NCBI RefSeq assembly: GCF_027492855.1
Contig: NZ_JAPUDY010000073.1
Coordinates: 1 to 58,484, forward strand
Source: Acidovorax sp.
GTDB taxonomy: Bacteria; Pseudomonadota; Gammaproteobacteria; Burkholderiales; Burkholderiaceae_C
Reading direction: 5' to 3'
Length of the DNA: 58,484 nucleotides
Positions 29,070 to 38,215 of this stretch are shown in pieces. Made by a program: the position numbers and the translations under genes. Position 1 is the first letter of the stretch; each line of letters begins with the position of its first letter. The notes beneath the pieces were generated by a model that had not been told where the DNA came from, made no database searches, and was given only the letters and a program-made list of their open reading frames with translations.

Positions 29070-31094
29070 TCAGCGCAGGCGCGTGGGTTCACGCTCGCCG
29101 GGGCTGGGCGCCGCGTTGTCGGGGGCTGGCAGGGCCGACATGCCCCCGTGGTGTTCGTCGCCATCGCCGGGCAGCAGCTTGAACACCTGCACTGCACCGG
29201 CCAGGCGCGTGGCCTGCTCGCGCAGGCTCTGAGCGGCGGCGGCGGATTCCTCCACCAGCGCGGCGTTTTGCTGGGTCATCTGGTCGAGCTGGTTCACGGC
29301 GGTGTTGACCTGGCCGATGCCGTCGGACTGCTCGCCCGATGCCGCCGTGATCTCGCCGATGATGTCGCCCACACGTTTGACCGAGCCCACGATCTCGTCC
29401 ATGGTGCTGCCCGCGTTCTGCACCAGGCGCGCACCGGATTCCACCCGCTCCACCGATGCGCCGATGAGCGCCTTGATCTCGCGCGCGGCCTCAGCGCTGC
29501 GCCCGGCCAGGTTGCGCACCTCGCTGGCCACCACGGCAAAGCCCCGGCCCTGCTCGCCTGCACGGGCCGCTTCGACGGCAGCGTTCAGGGCCAGGATGTT
29601 GGTCTGGAATGCAATGGAGTCGATCACGCCGATGATGTCGGCGATCTTGCGTGAGCTTTGGTTGATGTCACCCATGGTGGTGACGACCTCGCCCACCACC
29701 TGGCCGCCGCGCGCAGCCACCTCGGCGGCGGTGCTGGCGAGGTGGTTGGCCTGGCGCGCGGCGTCGGCCGACTGGCGCACGGTGGCGGTCAGCTGGTCCA
29801 TGCTCTGCGCCGTCTGGGCCAGGCTGCTGGCCGTGGCCTCGGTGCGGGCCGACAAATCCTGGTTGCCGCTGGCGATCTCGGCGCTGGCGGTGGTGATGCT
29901 GTCCACCGCCGTGCGCACCTGCTGCAGCATCTGCGTGTAGCGCTGGCGCATGCCTTCGACCTCTTGCACCAGCGCGCCGATTTCGTCGCGCCGCGTGGTG
30001 CGGAACGCCTCGGTCAGGTCACCCTGCGCCACCAGCGTGATGGCCTGGGTGAGGTCTTTCAGCGGGCGGCTCACGCCCCGGCGCAGCATGAGGAACAGGC
30101 CGATGGCCAGCAGCGCCACGGCCACGGCCATCAGGCTCCACACCGCAACGGTGATGCGGCCCTGGCTGACCATGGCTTCGCCATCGGACACCTCGGCCAC
30201 CACCCACCAGCCACGGCTGGTCTTGCGCATCAGCGCCCAGGGGTCTTGCGCGCCCGCGCCCAGCACGGACGCGGCCTCGCGCACGTAACCATCCTTGGAC
30301 TCGGCCAGCGCCTCCAGGAACGGGCGGACCTCGGGGTAGGCCTCCAGCACGCGCTTGCCGCTGGCAGTGGGGTGGTACACAAACGTCGCCTGATCCACCG
30401 AAGCGCCAGGGTAGATCACGTAGGTGCCGCCGTGCTCGAAGAACTTGGTCTGCGCCACCTGCTTGGCCAGCATGGTGTGGAACACGGTGATGTCGTTGCC
30501 GATGAACAGCAGCGCAATCACCTTGCCCGCGCCGTCCTTGGTGGGCAGGTAGTAGCCCATGTAGGACTTGCCGCCCACGGTGACCAGGCCCGTGAAGGGT
30601 TCGCCCTTGATCACCGCCGCGTAGGCCGGGTCTTTGCGGTCGAGCACCGTGCCTTGCTGGCGCTCGCCCTTGTCGTTCTTGATCGAGGTGGTCACGCGCA
30701 TGAAGTCGTCGCCCTTGCGCGCGAACACGGTGGCGATGCCGCCGGTTTCGGTGGCGAACTTGTCCACCGAGCCATAGTCCTCGTTGACCAGCGCGCCGTA
30801 GCTGCGCAGCTCGCCCGAGGCTTCGTCGAGCTGCATCGTGCCCTCGAAATAGCGCTGAAAACCCCGCATGGTGAGGTGTACCAGCTCGCGGTTGGTGTTG
30901 TCGGCCGCATCGAGCGAATGGGCCACGCTCTGGGCCGTGTCGCCCACGCTGGCCGTGACCTGCGCGCGCGTGCTGCGCTCGGTCAAAACGGAGATCGCCA
31001 AGCCCACCAGCACCAGCACCAGGGCCACCAGCGCAATGGCCATCAGCGTGACCTGGCGTGCGACGGAACGGTTGTTGGCGGGGGATGCAGCCAT
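29070..31094 (-). CDS. Methyl-accepting chemotaxis protein with periplasmic Cache domain
   Basis: 674 residues from the ATG at 31094, with CAGGAGAT upstream. Inner-membrane chemoreceptor: TM1 (residues ~14-38), a periplasmic Cache3/Cache2-type sensor ([16 protein letters not shown], then [10 protein letters not shown]), TM2 (~335-360), HAMP, and a signalling domain with the conserved tip ([38 protein letters not shown]). No C-terminal CheR-tethering pentapeptide (ends TRLR). The Cache type is often linked to small organic acids; the ligand is unknown. Confidence 0.93.
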   Translation of the reverse strand: MAASPANNRSVARQVTLMAIALVALVLVLVGLAISVLTERSTRAQVTASVGDTAQSVAHSLDAADNTNRELVHLTMRGFQRYFEGTMQLDEASGELRSYGALVNEDYGSVDKFATETGGIATVFARKGDDFMRVTTSIKNDKGERQQGTVLDRKDPAYAAVIKGEPFTGLVTVGGKSYMGYYLPTKDGAGKVIALLFIGNDITVFHTMLAKQVAQTKFFEHGGTYVIYPGASVDQATFVYHPTASGKRVLEAYPEVRPFLEALAESKDGYVREAASVLGAGAQDPWALMRKTSRGWWVVAEVSDGEAMVSQGRITVAVWSLMAVAVALLAIGLFLMLRRGVSRPLKDLTQAITLVAQGDLTEAFRTTRRDEIGALVQEVEGMRQRYTQMLQQVRTAVDSITTASAEIASGNQDLSARTEATASSLAQTAQSMDQLTATVRQSADAARQANHLASTAAEVAARGGQVVGEVVTTMGDINQSSRKIADIIGVIDSIAFQTNILALNAAVEAARAGEQGRGFAVVASEVRNLAGRSAEAAREIKALIGASVERVESGARLVQNAGSTMDEIVGSVKRVGDIIGEITAASGEQSDGIGQVNTAVNQLDQMTQQNAALVEESAAAAQSLREQATRLAGAVQVFKLLPGDGDEHHGGMSALPAPDNAAPSPGEREPTRLR

Positions 31095-31229
31095 GCGAAA
31101 TATCTCCTGAAAGTGAAAAGCCAACCGGTAGCGCCGGTCGGCAATCACTCTACGTCCGGAGTCCTATGGCATGGGTTCACGCATTCCCTTACGCAATCAC
31201 GCGTACTGTTGCGGCAAATCAACGCTGTG

Positions 31230-32057
31230 TCACGCGTGAGACGGTATTGCCAACGCCCTGTCACGCCACCCCAGTCCCTGTGAGGTGCCCTCGGCAGGCC
31301 GGTATTCGCAGCCCACCCAACCCGCATAGCCCAGCGCATCGATGGTGTCAAACAGGTAGGGGTAGTACAACTCGCCCCGGTCGGGCTCATGCCGGCCGGG
31401 CACGCCTGCGATCTGGATGTGCGAGATGCGGCCAGTGGGCAGGTAGTTGCGCAGCTTGGTGGCCACGTCGCCCTCCACGATCTGGCAGTGGTACAGGTCC
31501 ATCATCACCTTGAGGTTGCCCACCTGCGCGGCATCGAGCAGCTCGTGGGCATGGTCTTGCCGGTTCAAAAAATAGCGCGGCATGTCGCGCAGATTGATGG
31601 GTTCGATGAGGATCTCACGGCCCGCGCGCGCGGCCTGCTCGGCCGCCCAGCACAGGTTGTCCACACACAGGCCCTTGAGCGATTCGCGCTCCACACCGGG
31701 CGGCACAATGCCCGACAGCACGTGGATGCGCGGGCAGTTCAGCACTTCGGCATAGCGCAAAGCCTCTTGCACCCCTGCGCGGAACTCCGCCCCGCGCCCC
31801 GGCAGCGCCGCCGTGCCGCGCTCGCCTTGTTCCCAGGCCGTGGCCATGCTGGCGCTGTCGGCGCCGCCGGGCGGGGCATTGAATAGCACCAGCTGCAAGC
31901 CGTTGTCGGCCAGCCGCGCAGCCACCTCGGTGGGCGCGAAGGCATAGGGAAACTGAAACTCCACCGCCGTGAACCGGTCGCGCGCGGCGGCGGCAAAGCG
32001 ATCCAGAAAGGGCAGCTCGGTGTACATCAGGCTCAGGTTGGCGGCAAACTGGGGCAT
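31230..32057 (-). CDS. Hydroxypyruvate isomerase family (Hyi/OtnI) TIM-barrel protein
   Basis: 275 residues from the ATG at 32057. The sequence follows Hyi closely: [31 protein letters not shown], the metal-site EPIN ([12 protein letters not shown]), [25 protein letters not shown] and GWVGCEYRP. Reaction would be hydroxypyruvate to tartronate semialdehyde or 2-oxo-tetronate isomerisation. The neighbouring genes do not include a glyoxylate or tetronate pathway, so the exact substrate is open. Confidence 0.9.
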   Translation of the reverse strand: MPQFAANLSLMYTELPFLDRFAAAARDRFTAVEFQFPYAFAPTEVAARLADNGLQLVLFNAPPGGADSASMATAWEQGERGTAALPGRGAEFRAGVQEALRYAEVLNCPRIHVLSGIVPPGVERESLKGLCVDNLCWAAEQAARAGREILIEPINLRDMPRYFLNRQDHAHELLDAAQVGNLKVMMDLYHCQIVEGDVATKLRNYLPTGRISHIQIAGVPGRHEPDRGELYYPYLFDTIDALGYAGWVGCEYRPAEGTSQGLGWRDRALAIPSHA

Positions 32058-32166
32058 GGCGGGCAGGGGCAGAAAGGGTGGGCCAGGGAGGTCGCACAAA
32101 AAATGAACACAGCAGCTTATCCTGCGCGGCACGGGGCCGTCGCGCGCTTTTGCAGAAGATTTAGGC

Positions 32167-32224
32167 AAAATTGGCCTCCAGCGCTTGATGGATAAGCGCA
32201 AGCAGCTTCTGTTTTTATAGCAAA
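32167..32224. repeat. Dispersed stem-loop repeat, copy 6
   Basis: AAAATTGGCCTCCAGCGCTT, then GATGGATAAGCGCAAGCAGC, then TTCTGTTTTTATAGCAAA. It lies between the Hyi-like gene and the divergent MerR gene, ending 25 bp before the MerR start. Confidence 0.88.
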
Positions 32225-32248
32225 CACACCCCCTGAGCAGGACTGTCC

Positions 32249-32713
32249 ATGCGCATCGGAGAACTCGCCCACCACACGGGCACCACACCCAAGGCCATCC
32301 GCCTATATGAAGCGCGCGGCCTGATGGGCACCGTGGCGCGCGCAGGCAGCTACCGCCACTACGGCGAGACCGACGTGGCGCGTGTGTTGCTGATCCGCCA
32401 GGCCCAGGCGCTGGGCTTTCGGCTTGCGGACCTGGATGGCCTGCCCCACATCGACACCACCGCTGGTTGGGAGCGCATGGCCCAGCTGGTTGCCCAGCGC
32501 CGCGCCGCCGTGGCGCAAGAGCTGGCGCGCCTGGCGGCACTGGACGCCCAACTGGCCGTGCTGGAGGCCGAGCTGCACACCTGCGACTCGCTGGCCGTGC
32601 CCGTCACACCCCAGGCCTGCGCCGCGCCCAGCGGGTTGGCGGCAAAGCCGCTGTCCCCGCATTCCACACGGCGTTCGGCACCCCCATCGGCATCTTTGGA
32701 CCTGATCACTTGA
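32249..32713 (+). CDS. MerR-family transcriptional regulator
   Basis: 154 residues. The N-terminal MerR helix-turn-helix/wing is clear ([24 protein letters not shown], here only noted as [11 protein letters not shown] and [10 protein letters not shown]), then [20 protein letters not shown] and a coiled dimerisation helix. Two cysteines near the C-terminus (HTCDS, QACAAP) may sense metal or redox state. A flavodoxin-fold quinone reductase gene follows 62 bp downstream and is the likely target, by analogy with MerR regulators next to stress reductases. Confidence 0.87.
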   Translation: MRIGELAHHTGTTPKAIRLYEARGLMGTVARAGSYRHYGETDVARVLLIRQAQALGFRLADLDGLPHIDTTAGWERMAQLVAQRRAAVAQELARLAALDAQLAVLEAELHTCDSLAVPVTPQACAAPSGLAAKPLSPHSTRRSAPPSASLDLIT

Positions 32714-32775
32714 CTCTGCCCCGTGGGGCAAGGTGAGCATGGCGCCATCAACAACTTCTGTGTGATGGAGATTCC

Positions 32776-33429
32776 GTGGCAAAACAACACATTCTGGTGA
32801 TCCTGGGCCATCCTGCCGCCGACAGCCTGTGTGCTGGCATGGCGCACGCGTATGCCGAGGGCGCGCGCCATGCGGGCGCCGAGGTGCGGGTTTTGGACCT
32901 GGGGCAGCTCGCGTTCAACCCGCTGCTCCAGGGCTATGGCGCAGCGCAGCCGCTGGAGCCCGACCTGGTGGCCGCGCAGGCTGACATCAGCTGGGCCGAC
33001 CATCTGGTGTGGGTGTACCCCATCTGGTGGGGCGCCATGCCCGCGCTGCTCAAGGGTTTTATCGACCGCGTGTTCCTGCCGGGCTATGCGTTCAAGTATC
33101 GCCAGGGTTCGTCGATGTGGGACAAGCTGTTGGCCGGGCGGTCGGCCGAGCTGCTGGTCAGCATGGACTCGCCGCCTTGGTACTTCCGCTGGGTCACGCG
33201 CATGCCGGGCCACCACCAGATGAAAAAAGCCATCCTGGAGTTCTGCGGCGTCCGGCCCGTGCGCACGCACAGCTTTGGCCCGGTGCGCAGCACCAGCACC
33301 GAGCGGCTGGTGCAATGGGTGGGCGCTGCACGCCAGTTGGGGGCCCGGCAGGCCCGGCGCGCGCCACCGGGCCGCAGCGGGCGGCCCAAGGTGTCGCCCT
33401 CGGCTACTTCTTCGGCAACGACGACGTGA
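32776..33429 (+). CDS. NAD(P)H dehydrogenase (quinone), flavodoxin fold
   Basis: 217 residues from a GTG at 32776 with GATGGAG upstream. Two-electron quinone reductase of the KefF/MdaB type. FMN-binding GHPAADSLC, the WVYPIWWGAMPALLKGFIDR segment and VFLPGYAFKY are diagnostic. The last ~25 residues are low-complexity (Arg/Ser/Thr) and lie where the gene overlaps the convergent glpQ by 26 bp, so the native C-terminus may have been extended. It is probably regulated by the adjacent MerR protein. Confidence 0.88.
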   Translation: MAKQHILVILGHPAADSLCAGMAHAYAEGARHAGAEVRVLDLGQLAFNPLLQGYGAAQPLEPDLVAAQADISWADHLVWVYPIWWGAMPALLKGFIDRVFLPGYAFKYRQGSSMWDKLLAGRSAELLVSMDSPPWYFRWVTRMPGHHQMKKAILEFCGVRPVRTHSFGPVRSTSTERLVQWVGAARQLGARQARRAPPGRSGRPKVSPSATSSATTT

Positions 33430-34546
33430 AGGCCAACACCGCCGCGCGGCCCACGGCCGGGTCGTCGGTGAAAAAGCCATCGACGCCCGCGCGCAGGTAG
33501 GCCGTGATCTCGGCCACGCTGTCGCCACGCTGGGTGGCGTCGCTGGTGGGTGCCTTCTTGAGGCCCGCAGGCAAAAAGGCGTTCTCGGGCCGCAGCGTCC
33601 AGATGTGCACGGCCAGGCCAGCGGCGCGGGCGCGCTCCACCAGCCCTGTCGGCTCGCCGAGCTCGCCGTCCTTCACCGGCACCACCAGGGTTTTGAACGG
33701 GCCGATGGCGTTGGCATACGCCGCCACCTGTTGCAGCCCCTCGGGCGTGATCAGGTCGGCATAACTGCGCACATTGGCCGCGCCCTGGGCCACGAAGTCA
33801 TACGGCCGACCCGATGGCGCGACCAGTTGCACCAGGCGCACGCTGCTTTGTTTGCGGATGGCCTGCAGGTTGGCCACCTCGAAGGACTGCACGAACACGG
33901 GGGCGCCTTTGTGGTTCCAGCCGTTTTTCTCCAGCACGGCCAGCAGCGGCGCCTCCAGCGGCAGGCCGATGGACTGGAAGTAGCTGGGGTGTTTGGTTTC
34001 GGGGTAGATGCCGACCACGCGGCCGGTTTTGGCCGTCGCCGCCTTGGCCAGGTCGATCACCTCTTGCAGCGTGGGCACCTCGAACTGGCCGTTGTAGGCC
34101 ACGTTGGCCGGGCGCTGTGCGGGGATGCGCTCACGGGCGCGCAGGGTTTTGAGCTCGGCGAGCGTGAAGTCCTCGGCGAACCAGCCGGTGAGGGCTTTGC
34201 CGTCGATGGTCTTGGTGGCCTTGCGCGCGGCAAATTCGGGGCGGTCCACCACATCGGTGGTGGCTTCTTTCACAGAGCCATCGGCATTGAGAATGGCAAT
34301 GGCGTTCTCATGCCGGGCCACCAGCACGCCATCCTTGGTGATCACCAGGTCGGGCTCGATGATGTCGGCGCCGTCGTCGATGGCCTTTTGGTACGCGGCC
34401 AGCGTGTGCTCGGGCCGAAGGGCCGAAGCGCCCCGGTGGGCAATGACGGTGGGGGTGGGCGGCCAGGCCTGCTGCGCGGCGGCGCCCAGCGCCCAGGTGG
34501 TGAGCAGCGCGGCGGCAATCACGGCGCGCAGTGCAATGCGTTTCAT
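33404..34546 (-). CDS. glpQ: Periplasmic glycerophosphodiester phosphodiesterase
   Basis: 380 residues from the ATG at 34546, with CAAGGAGA upstream; signal peptide about residues 1-24 (...GAAA then QQ). It hydrolyses glycerophosphodiesters to glycerol-3-phosphate and an alcohol. Active-site residues: His37 and Arg38 (AHRGAS), Glu64 and Asp66 (EPDLV), and His79 (ARHE), the GDPD metal/acid-base set. Long form typical of secreted GlpQ. Its 3' end overlaps the quinone reductase gene by 26 bp. Confidence 0.93.
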   Translation of the reverse strand: MKRIALRAVIAAALLTTWALGAAAQQAWPPTPTVIAHRGASALRPEHTLAAYQKAIDDGADIIEPDLVITKDGVLVARHENAIAILNADGSVKEATTDVVDRPEFAARKATKTIDGKALTGWFAEDFTLAELKTLRARERIPAQRPANVAYNGQFEVPTLQEVIDLAKAATAKTGRVVGIYPETKHPSYFQSIGLPLEAPLLAVLEKNGWNHKGAPVFVQSFEVANLQAIRKQSSVRLVQLVAPSGRPYDFVAQGAANVRSYADLITPEGLQQVAAYANAIGPFKTLVVPVKDGELGEPTGLVERARAAGLAVHIWTLRPENAFLPAGLKKAPTSDATQRGDSVAEITAYLRAGVDGFFTDDPAVGRAAVLAFTSSLPKK

Positions 34547-34622
34547 GCGGGTCTCCTTGGATGGAGCCCGCACCTTAGCCGATGCGCTTGACAGCCGCGT
34601 GTCGTGCAGGCGGGCGAGCGTG

Positions 34623-35207
34623 CTAGGCGTGTTCGAAGTGGAAGACGGCCGTGCCCGCGCGCGCGTTGGGCAACCAGCGCACCTCTTGTCCTTCTTGCAA
34701 TCCGAACGACTCCAGGATGCGCAGGCTGTTCTTGGTGGCCAGCACCTCGAAGTCCTTGTAGGTGCCCACGCGGATGTTGGGCGTGTCGTACCACTGATAG
34801 GGCAGGCGGCGCGTGACGGGCATGCGCCCGCGCAGGATGGACAGGCGGTTGGGCCAGTGCGCGAAGTTGGGGAAGGCGACCACGCCGGTGCGGCCCACAC
34901 GGGCCGTCTCGCGCAGCATGACCTCGGCGTTGCGCAGGTGCTGCAGCGTGTCGATCTGCAGCACCACGTCGAAGGTGTTGTCGTCGAACATGGCCAGCCC
35001 TTCGTCCAGGTTGAGCTGGATCACATCCACGCCACGCTGCACGCAGGCGAGCACGTTGGCGTCGGCGATCTCCACGCCGTAGCCACTGCAGCCGCGCTCG
35101 CGCTGCAGGTAGTCGAGCATGGCGCCGTCGCCGCAGCCCAGGTCGAGCACGCGGCTGCCTTCGGGCACCAGGCGCGCCAGCGCTTTCATGGCGGCTTTGT
35201 CGGTCAT
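34623..35207 (-). CDS. metW: Methionine synthesis protein MetW
   Basis: 194 residues. MetW is a SAM-binding methyltransferase-fold protein always next to metX in many proteobacteria; the exact role is not fixed, but it is needed for full MetX activity in some. SAM motif [12 protein letters not shown], then [13 protein letters not shown] and [14 protein letters not shown]. Its start overlaps the metX stop (ATGA), so the two are translated together. Confidence 0.95.
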   Translation of the reverse strand: MTDKAAMKALARLVPEGSRVLDLGCGDGAMLDYLQRERGCSGYGVEIADANVLACVQRGVDVIQLNLDEGLAMFDDNTFDVVLQIDTLQHLRNAEVMLRETARVGRTGVVAFPNFAHWPNRLSILRGRMPVTRRLPYQWYDTPNIRVGTYKDFEVLATKNSLRILESFGLQEGQEVRWLPNARAGTAVFHFEHA

Positions 35208-36409
35208 GGCTGCACCTCTTTAGAAATGCTATCAAAATATGAGCGCATCACGCTCATATAACGTGCGTCATCAAGCAAAAAGGCATCGTGCCCATGGGGC
35301 GCGTCGATTTCGGCGTAGCTCACGTTGCGGCGGTTGTCGAGCAAGGCCTTGACGATCTCGCGGCTGCGCTGGGGCGAGAAGCGCCAGTCGGTGGTGAAGC
35401 TCACCAGCAAGAATTTGGCCTGCGCGCGCGCCAGCGCGCGGGTGAGGTTGCCGCCGTGGGAGCGGGCGGGGTCGAAGTAGTCGAGCGCGCGGGTGATGAG
35501 CAAATAGGTGTTGGCGTCGAAGTAGTCGCTGAACTTGTCGCCCTGGTAGCGCAGGTAGCTCTCGATCTGGAACTCAATATCTTGCGTGCTGTACAAATAA
35601 TCGCGGAGATCCGGCGCTGGGCCGCCCCGAGCCGGACCAGCCCCCTCGGGGGGCAGCAAACCACGCGAAGCGGGGAGCGTGGGGGCACGCAAGCTGCGTC
35701 CAAACTTCTCGTTCATCACGTCGTCGCTCAGGTACGTGATGTGGCCGATCATGCGGGCGATGCGCAACCCGCGCTTGGGCACCACGCCGTGGCGGTAGAA
35801 GTGGCCGCCGTGGAAGTCCGGGTCGGTCACGATGGCGCGGCGGGCCACCTCGTTGAAAGCGATGTTCTCGGCGGTGAGGTTGGGCGCGCTGGCCACCACC
35901 ACGGCGTGGCGCACGCGCTCAGGGTATTGCAGCGTCCAGCCCAATGCCTGCATGCCGCCCAGGCTGCCGCCCAGCACGGCGGCCAGTTGCCCTATGCCCA
36001 GGCGGTCGAGCAGCCGGGCCTGGGCGTCCACCCAGTCTTCCACCGTGACCACGGGAAAGTCCGCACCATAGACCTGGCCCGTGTCCGGGTGCGTGTGCAT
36101 GGGGCCGGTGGAGCCAAAACACGAGCCCAGGTTGTTCACGCCGATGACGAAGAAGCGGTCGGTGTCCACGGGCTTGCCCGGCCCGATCATGTTGTCCCAC
36201 CAGCCCTCGCTCTTGTCCTGCCCCGCGTAGACACCCGCCACATGGTGCGAGGCGTTCAGGGCATGGCACACGAGCACCGCGTTGGAGCGGTCGGCATTGA
36301 GCGTGCCGTAGGTCTCGTAGGTCAGGTGGTAGTCGCGGATGGACGCGCCGCTTTGCAGCGGCAAGGCCTCCGGGAAGTGCATGGTCTGGGGCGTAACAAT
36401 GAACGACAT
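35204..36409 (-). CDS. metX: Homoserine O-acyltransferase MetX with an in-frame repeat insertion
   Basis: 401 residues, longer than the usual ~375-381. It activates homoserine with succinyl- or acetyl-CoA for methionine synthesis; many betaproteobacterial enzymes are succinyltransferases. Catalytic triad Ser149 (GGSLGG), Asp341 (TTDWRF) and His374 (GHDAFL). Residues ~241-268 ([15 protein letters not shown] and onward to ARGGPAPDL) are Pro/Gly-rich and encoded by a C/G-rich hairpin repeat at 35607-35690. The last codons also resemble a dispersed stem-loop repeat. The ATG directly follows a T-run, with no Shine-Dalgarno sequence. A SAM-II-like riboswitch lies upstream. Confidence 0.95.
   Translation of the reverse strand: MSFIVTPQTMHFPEALPLQSGASIRDYHLTYETYGTLNADRSNAVLVCHALNASHHVAGVYAGQDKSEGWWDNMIGPGKPVDTDRFFVIGVNNLGSCFGSTGPMHTHPDTGQVYGADFPVVTVEDWVDAQARLLDRLGIGQLAAVLGGSLGGMQALGWTLQYPERVRHAVVVASAPNLTAENIAFNEVARRAIVTDPDFHGGHFYRHGVVPKRGLRIARMIGHITYLSDDVMNEKFGRSLRAPTLPASRGLLPPEGAGPARGGPAPDLRDYLYSTQDIEFQIESYLRYQGDKFSDYFDANTYLLITRALDYFDPARSHGGNLTRALARAQAKFLLVSFTTDWRFSPQRSREIVKALLDNRRNVSYAEIDAPHGHDAFLLDDARYMSVMRSYFDSISKEVQP
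35225..35262. repeat. Possible degenerate dispersed stem-loop repeat in the metX 3' end
   Basis: AATGCTATCAAAATATGAGC, then GCATCACGCTCATATAACG. The ATGAGCG/CGCTCAT stem and the GCTAT...ATAT flank echo the dispersed family, but the TAGCGCTT core is lost. It encodes the C-terminal MRSYFDSIS region of MetX. Confidence 0.4.
35607..35690. repeat. C/G-rich hairpin repeat inside metX
   Basis: GCTGGGCCGCCCCGAG, a perfect CCCCCTCGGGGG hairpin, and AAGCGGGGAGCGTGGGGGC. It shares the GGGCGGCCC-type end with family 2 and is translated in frame as a Pro/Gly-rich insert. Confidence 0.7.
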
Positions 36410-36515
36410 AAAAAAACCCGGCGTCGCTAAAAACGAGGCCGGGCAGATATGTCGGACGGGTCTTTAGCAGAATTTATAAAGCGCCCGCAAGCTTTGGCAA
36501 ATCGGCGCGTTCGGT
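36410..36515 (-). promoter_or_regulatory. SAM-II-like riboswitch and terminator upstream of metX
   Basis: In the minus orientation the leader contains CGCGCCGATTT, TTGCGGGCGC, ATAAATTCTGCTAAAGA (36511 down to about 36457). The spaced blocks GATTT, ATAAAT and GCTAAA match the SAM-II (SAM-alpha) aptamer core, and GCGCC/GGCGC can form P1. A terminator hairpin (GCCGGG... pairs with CCCGGC; 36443-36417) and seven U follow, ending at the ATG. SAM-II leaders regulate metX in alphaproteobacteria; occurrence here fits the gene. The pseudoknot pairing could not be settled by eye. Confidence 0.62.
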
Positions 36516-36549
36516 AAATATACCAAAAGCGCCTGCCGTTGTGGTGGCG

Positions 36550-37119
36550 TCAGGCCCCGGTGGGTGCAAAGATCGCCAGCAGCCCCAGCACCAGAAAGAT
36601 CACCGCCGACACCACATGCACCGCGCGGATCGGCATGCGCCGCGTGATGCGCTCGCCCAGCCAGACCACGGGCGCGTTGGCGATCATCATCCCGAGCGTG
36701 GTGCCCGCCACCACCCACAGGTAGGCGTTGTATTGCGCGGCCAGCATCACCGTGGCGATCTGCGTCTTGTCGCCCATCTCGGCCAGAAAAAAAGCCACCA
36801 GCGTGGTGCCAAAAACGCCCCAGCGCGGGGAGCCGTCGGCCTCGCCTTCATCGAGCTTGTCGGGGATAAGCATCCAGATCGCCATGGCGATGAACGATGC
36901 GCCCAGGATCCAGCGCAAGGTCTGCGGGCCCAGAAAGGTTGTGACCCAGGCGCCCACGGCACCCGCCAGGCCATGGTTGACCAGCGTGGCGACCAGGATG
37001 CCCAGCACGATAGGCCAGGGTTTTCGGAAGCGGGCGGCGAGCACGAGCGCCAAAAGCTGCGTCTTGTCGCCCATTTCGGCGAGCGCAACGATGGCGGTGG
37101 AGACGAAAAACGGTTCCAT
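36550..37119 (-). CDS. TMEM165/GDT1-family membrane cation (Mn2+) transporter
   Basis: 189 residues, about six membrane helices in two repeats, each with the GDT1 motif E-x-G-D-K-[TS]: ALAEMGDKTQ near residue 13 and FLAEMGDKTQ near residue 113. Bacterial members with this architecture export manganese. A yybP-ykoY (manganese) riboswitch directly upstream supports that role. Cell location: inner membrane. Confidence 0.92.
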   Translation of the reverse strand: MEPFFVSTAIVALAEMGDKTQLLALVLAARFRKPWPIVLGILVATLVNHGLAGAVGAWVTTFLGPQTLRWILGASFIAMAIWMLIPDKLDEGEADGSPRWGVFGTTLVAFFLAEMGDKTQIATVMLAAQYNAYLWVVAGTTLGMMIANAPVVWLGERITRRMPIRAVHVVSAVIFLVLGLLAIFAPTGA

Positions 37120-37153
37120 GTGGGGTCCTATCCGGCCGGATGGGTGGAAAACG

Positions 37154-37312
37154 CATTGACTGCACCCCGACTCCGGCCTTTATGGATCGGTTTGCAGTCA
37201 ATGGTCTCGCCCAGTTCAAAAAACCGCATACGCCATAGGTTCACCGAACCCAAGTTTGTTGACGCATGCCCCCGGCGCATTGCGCTGCCGGGCGGGCTAC
37301 TCCCCAAAGACT
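37154..37312 (-). promoter_or_regulatory. yybP-ykoY manganese riboswitch with expression-platform stem
   Basis: Minus-strand leader of the GDT1 gene: TTTGGGGAGTAGCC (around 37308-37294), a GC-rich stem-loop, then GCGTCAACAAAC (37264-37253) are the two conserved blocks of the yybP-ykoY aptamer. An 11-bp perfect inverted repeat, CATTGACTGCA (37154-37164) with TGCAGTCAATG (37193-37203), forms a switchable expression-platform stem between aptamer and start codon. A TAAAAT -10 lies just upstream (about 37319-37325). Confidence 0.85.
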
Positions 37313-37423
37313 TTTCCATTTTACCCTATGGTTTGCCCTGAGATTGCCCCCAAAAACCGTGCAATTCGCGCGTTCTGGTGGGCTGGGCCAAGAAATAAAC
37401 CCCCACAGCCCCATAAAGTGACT

Positions 37424-37429
37424 GATAAT
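37424..37429 (+). promoter_or_regulatory. -10-like element of the first RRM gene
   Basis: GATAATGGCCTCGC here and CATAATGGCTTCGC at 38079 are shared by the two RRM genes at nearly equal distance (~130 nt) from their start codons, suggesting homologous promoters with long leaders. No good -35 is visible. Confidence 0.4.
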
Positions 37430-37523
37430 GGCCTCGCTTTTCTGCTTGCAGGAAGGCAGTTGGCTTAGCGGTGAATGGTCAGTTTCGCGTCTTTGAAGTC
37501 GTCACAGGTTTGTTGATTGCGTC

Positions 37524-37559
37524 GGGCTCCATCGCGTTTTCATGTTTTTTCAGGAGTCC
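37524..37559 (+). promoter_or_regulatory. SD-sequestering leader hairpin of the first RRM gene
   Basis: GGGCTCC (37524-37530) pairs with GGAGTCC (37553-37559), which contains the ribosome-binding site 3 nt before the ATG at 37563. The 22-nt loop is U-rich. One G-U pair here corresponds to an A-U pair in the second copy. Confidence 0.7.
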
Positions 37560-37562
37560 TTC

Positions 37563-37946
37563 ATGGGCAACAAACTCTACGTGGGCAACCTGCCCTATTC
37601 TTTCCGCGACGAAGACCTGCAGCAAACCTTCAGCCAGTACGGCTCGGTTGGCAGCGCCAAGGTCATGATGGAGCGCGACACCGGCCGTTCCAAGGGCTTC
37701 GGCTTTGTCGAAATGGGCAGCGATGCTGAAGCCCAAGCCGCCATCCAAGGCGTGCATGGTCAAAACTTCGGCGGCCGTGACCTCGTGGTCAACGAAGCCC
37801 GTCCTATGGAGCCCCGCGCTCCCCGTAGCGGTGGCTTCGGTGGCGGCAATGGCGGCGGCGGCGGTTACGGCGGTGGCCGTAGCGGTGGCGGCGGCTACGG
37901 CGGCGGCGGTGGTGGCGGCTACGGCGGTGGCCGCGGTAGCTACTAA
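37563..37946 (+). CDS. RRM RNA-binding protein with glycine-rich tail
   Basis: 127 residues, MGNKLYVGNLPYSF start. One RNA-recognition motif covers residues ~3-80, with RNP2 LYVGNL and RNP1 KGFGFVEM, then a Gly/Tyr/Arg tail (repeats of GGGYGGG). Bacterial single-RRM glycine-rich proteins bind RNA and are often induced by cold. Its paralogue follows 270 bp downstream with the same leader hairpin. An intrinsic terminator ends the unit at 37991. Confidence 0.93.
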   Translation: MGNKLYVGNLPYSFRDEDLQQTFSQYGSVGSAKVMMERDTGRSKGFGFVEMGSDAEAQAAIQGVHGQNFGGRDLVVNEARPMEPRAPRSGGFGGGNGGGGGYGGGRSGGGGYGGGGGGGYGGGRGSY

Positions 37947-37990
37947 AAAGACCTCATCGGCAGATTTCACCGTCTGCCGACGGCAAAACA

Positions 37991-38013
37991 AGGAGCCCCA
38001 GGGCTCCTTTTTT
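37991..38013 (+). terminator. Intrinsic terminator of the first RRM gene
   Basis: AGGAGCCC (37991-37998) pairs with GGGCTCCT (38001-38008), 2-nt spacer loop by sequence, followed by a T-run. It lies 45 bp after the stop. Confidence 0.9.
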
Positions 38014-38172
38014 CATGCCCGCGCAGCATGGGCACCACAACAGGCCATGCCGCTTGCTTTTTCCGCGAAAGTGTGGCGCATAATGGCTTCGCGGGTTTTT
38101 CTCGCTTTCCAAGTTTGCGGTGATCCGTCAGTTTCGCTGAGAGCGTCATTGAGATTAGCTGGCTGCGTTTTC

Positions 38173-38212
38173 GGGACTCCATCGCTTTATTCATGTGTTT
38201 TTGAGGAGTCCC
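38173..38212 (+). promoter_or_regulatory. SD-sequestering leader hairpin of the second RRM gene
   Basis: GGGACTCC (38173-38180) and GGAGTCCC (38205-38212) form a perfect 8-bp stem that occludes the ribosome-binding site 3 nt before the ATG at 38216. The loop ATCGCTTTATTCATGTG... resembles that of the first copy. Confidence 0.7.
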
Positions 38213-38215
38213 TTA

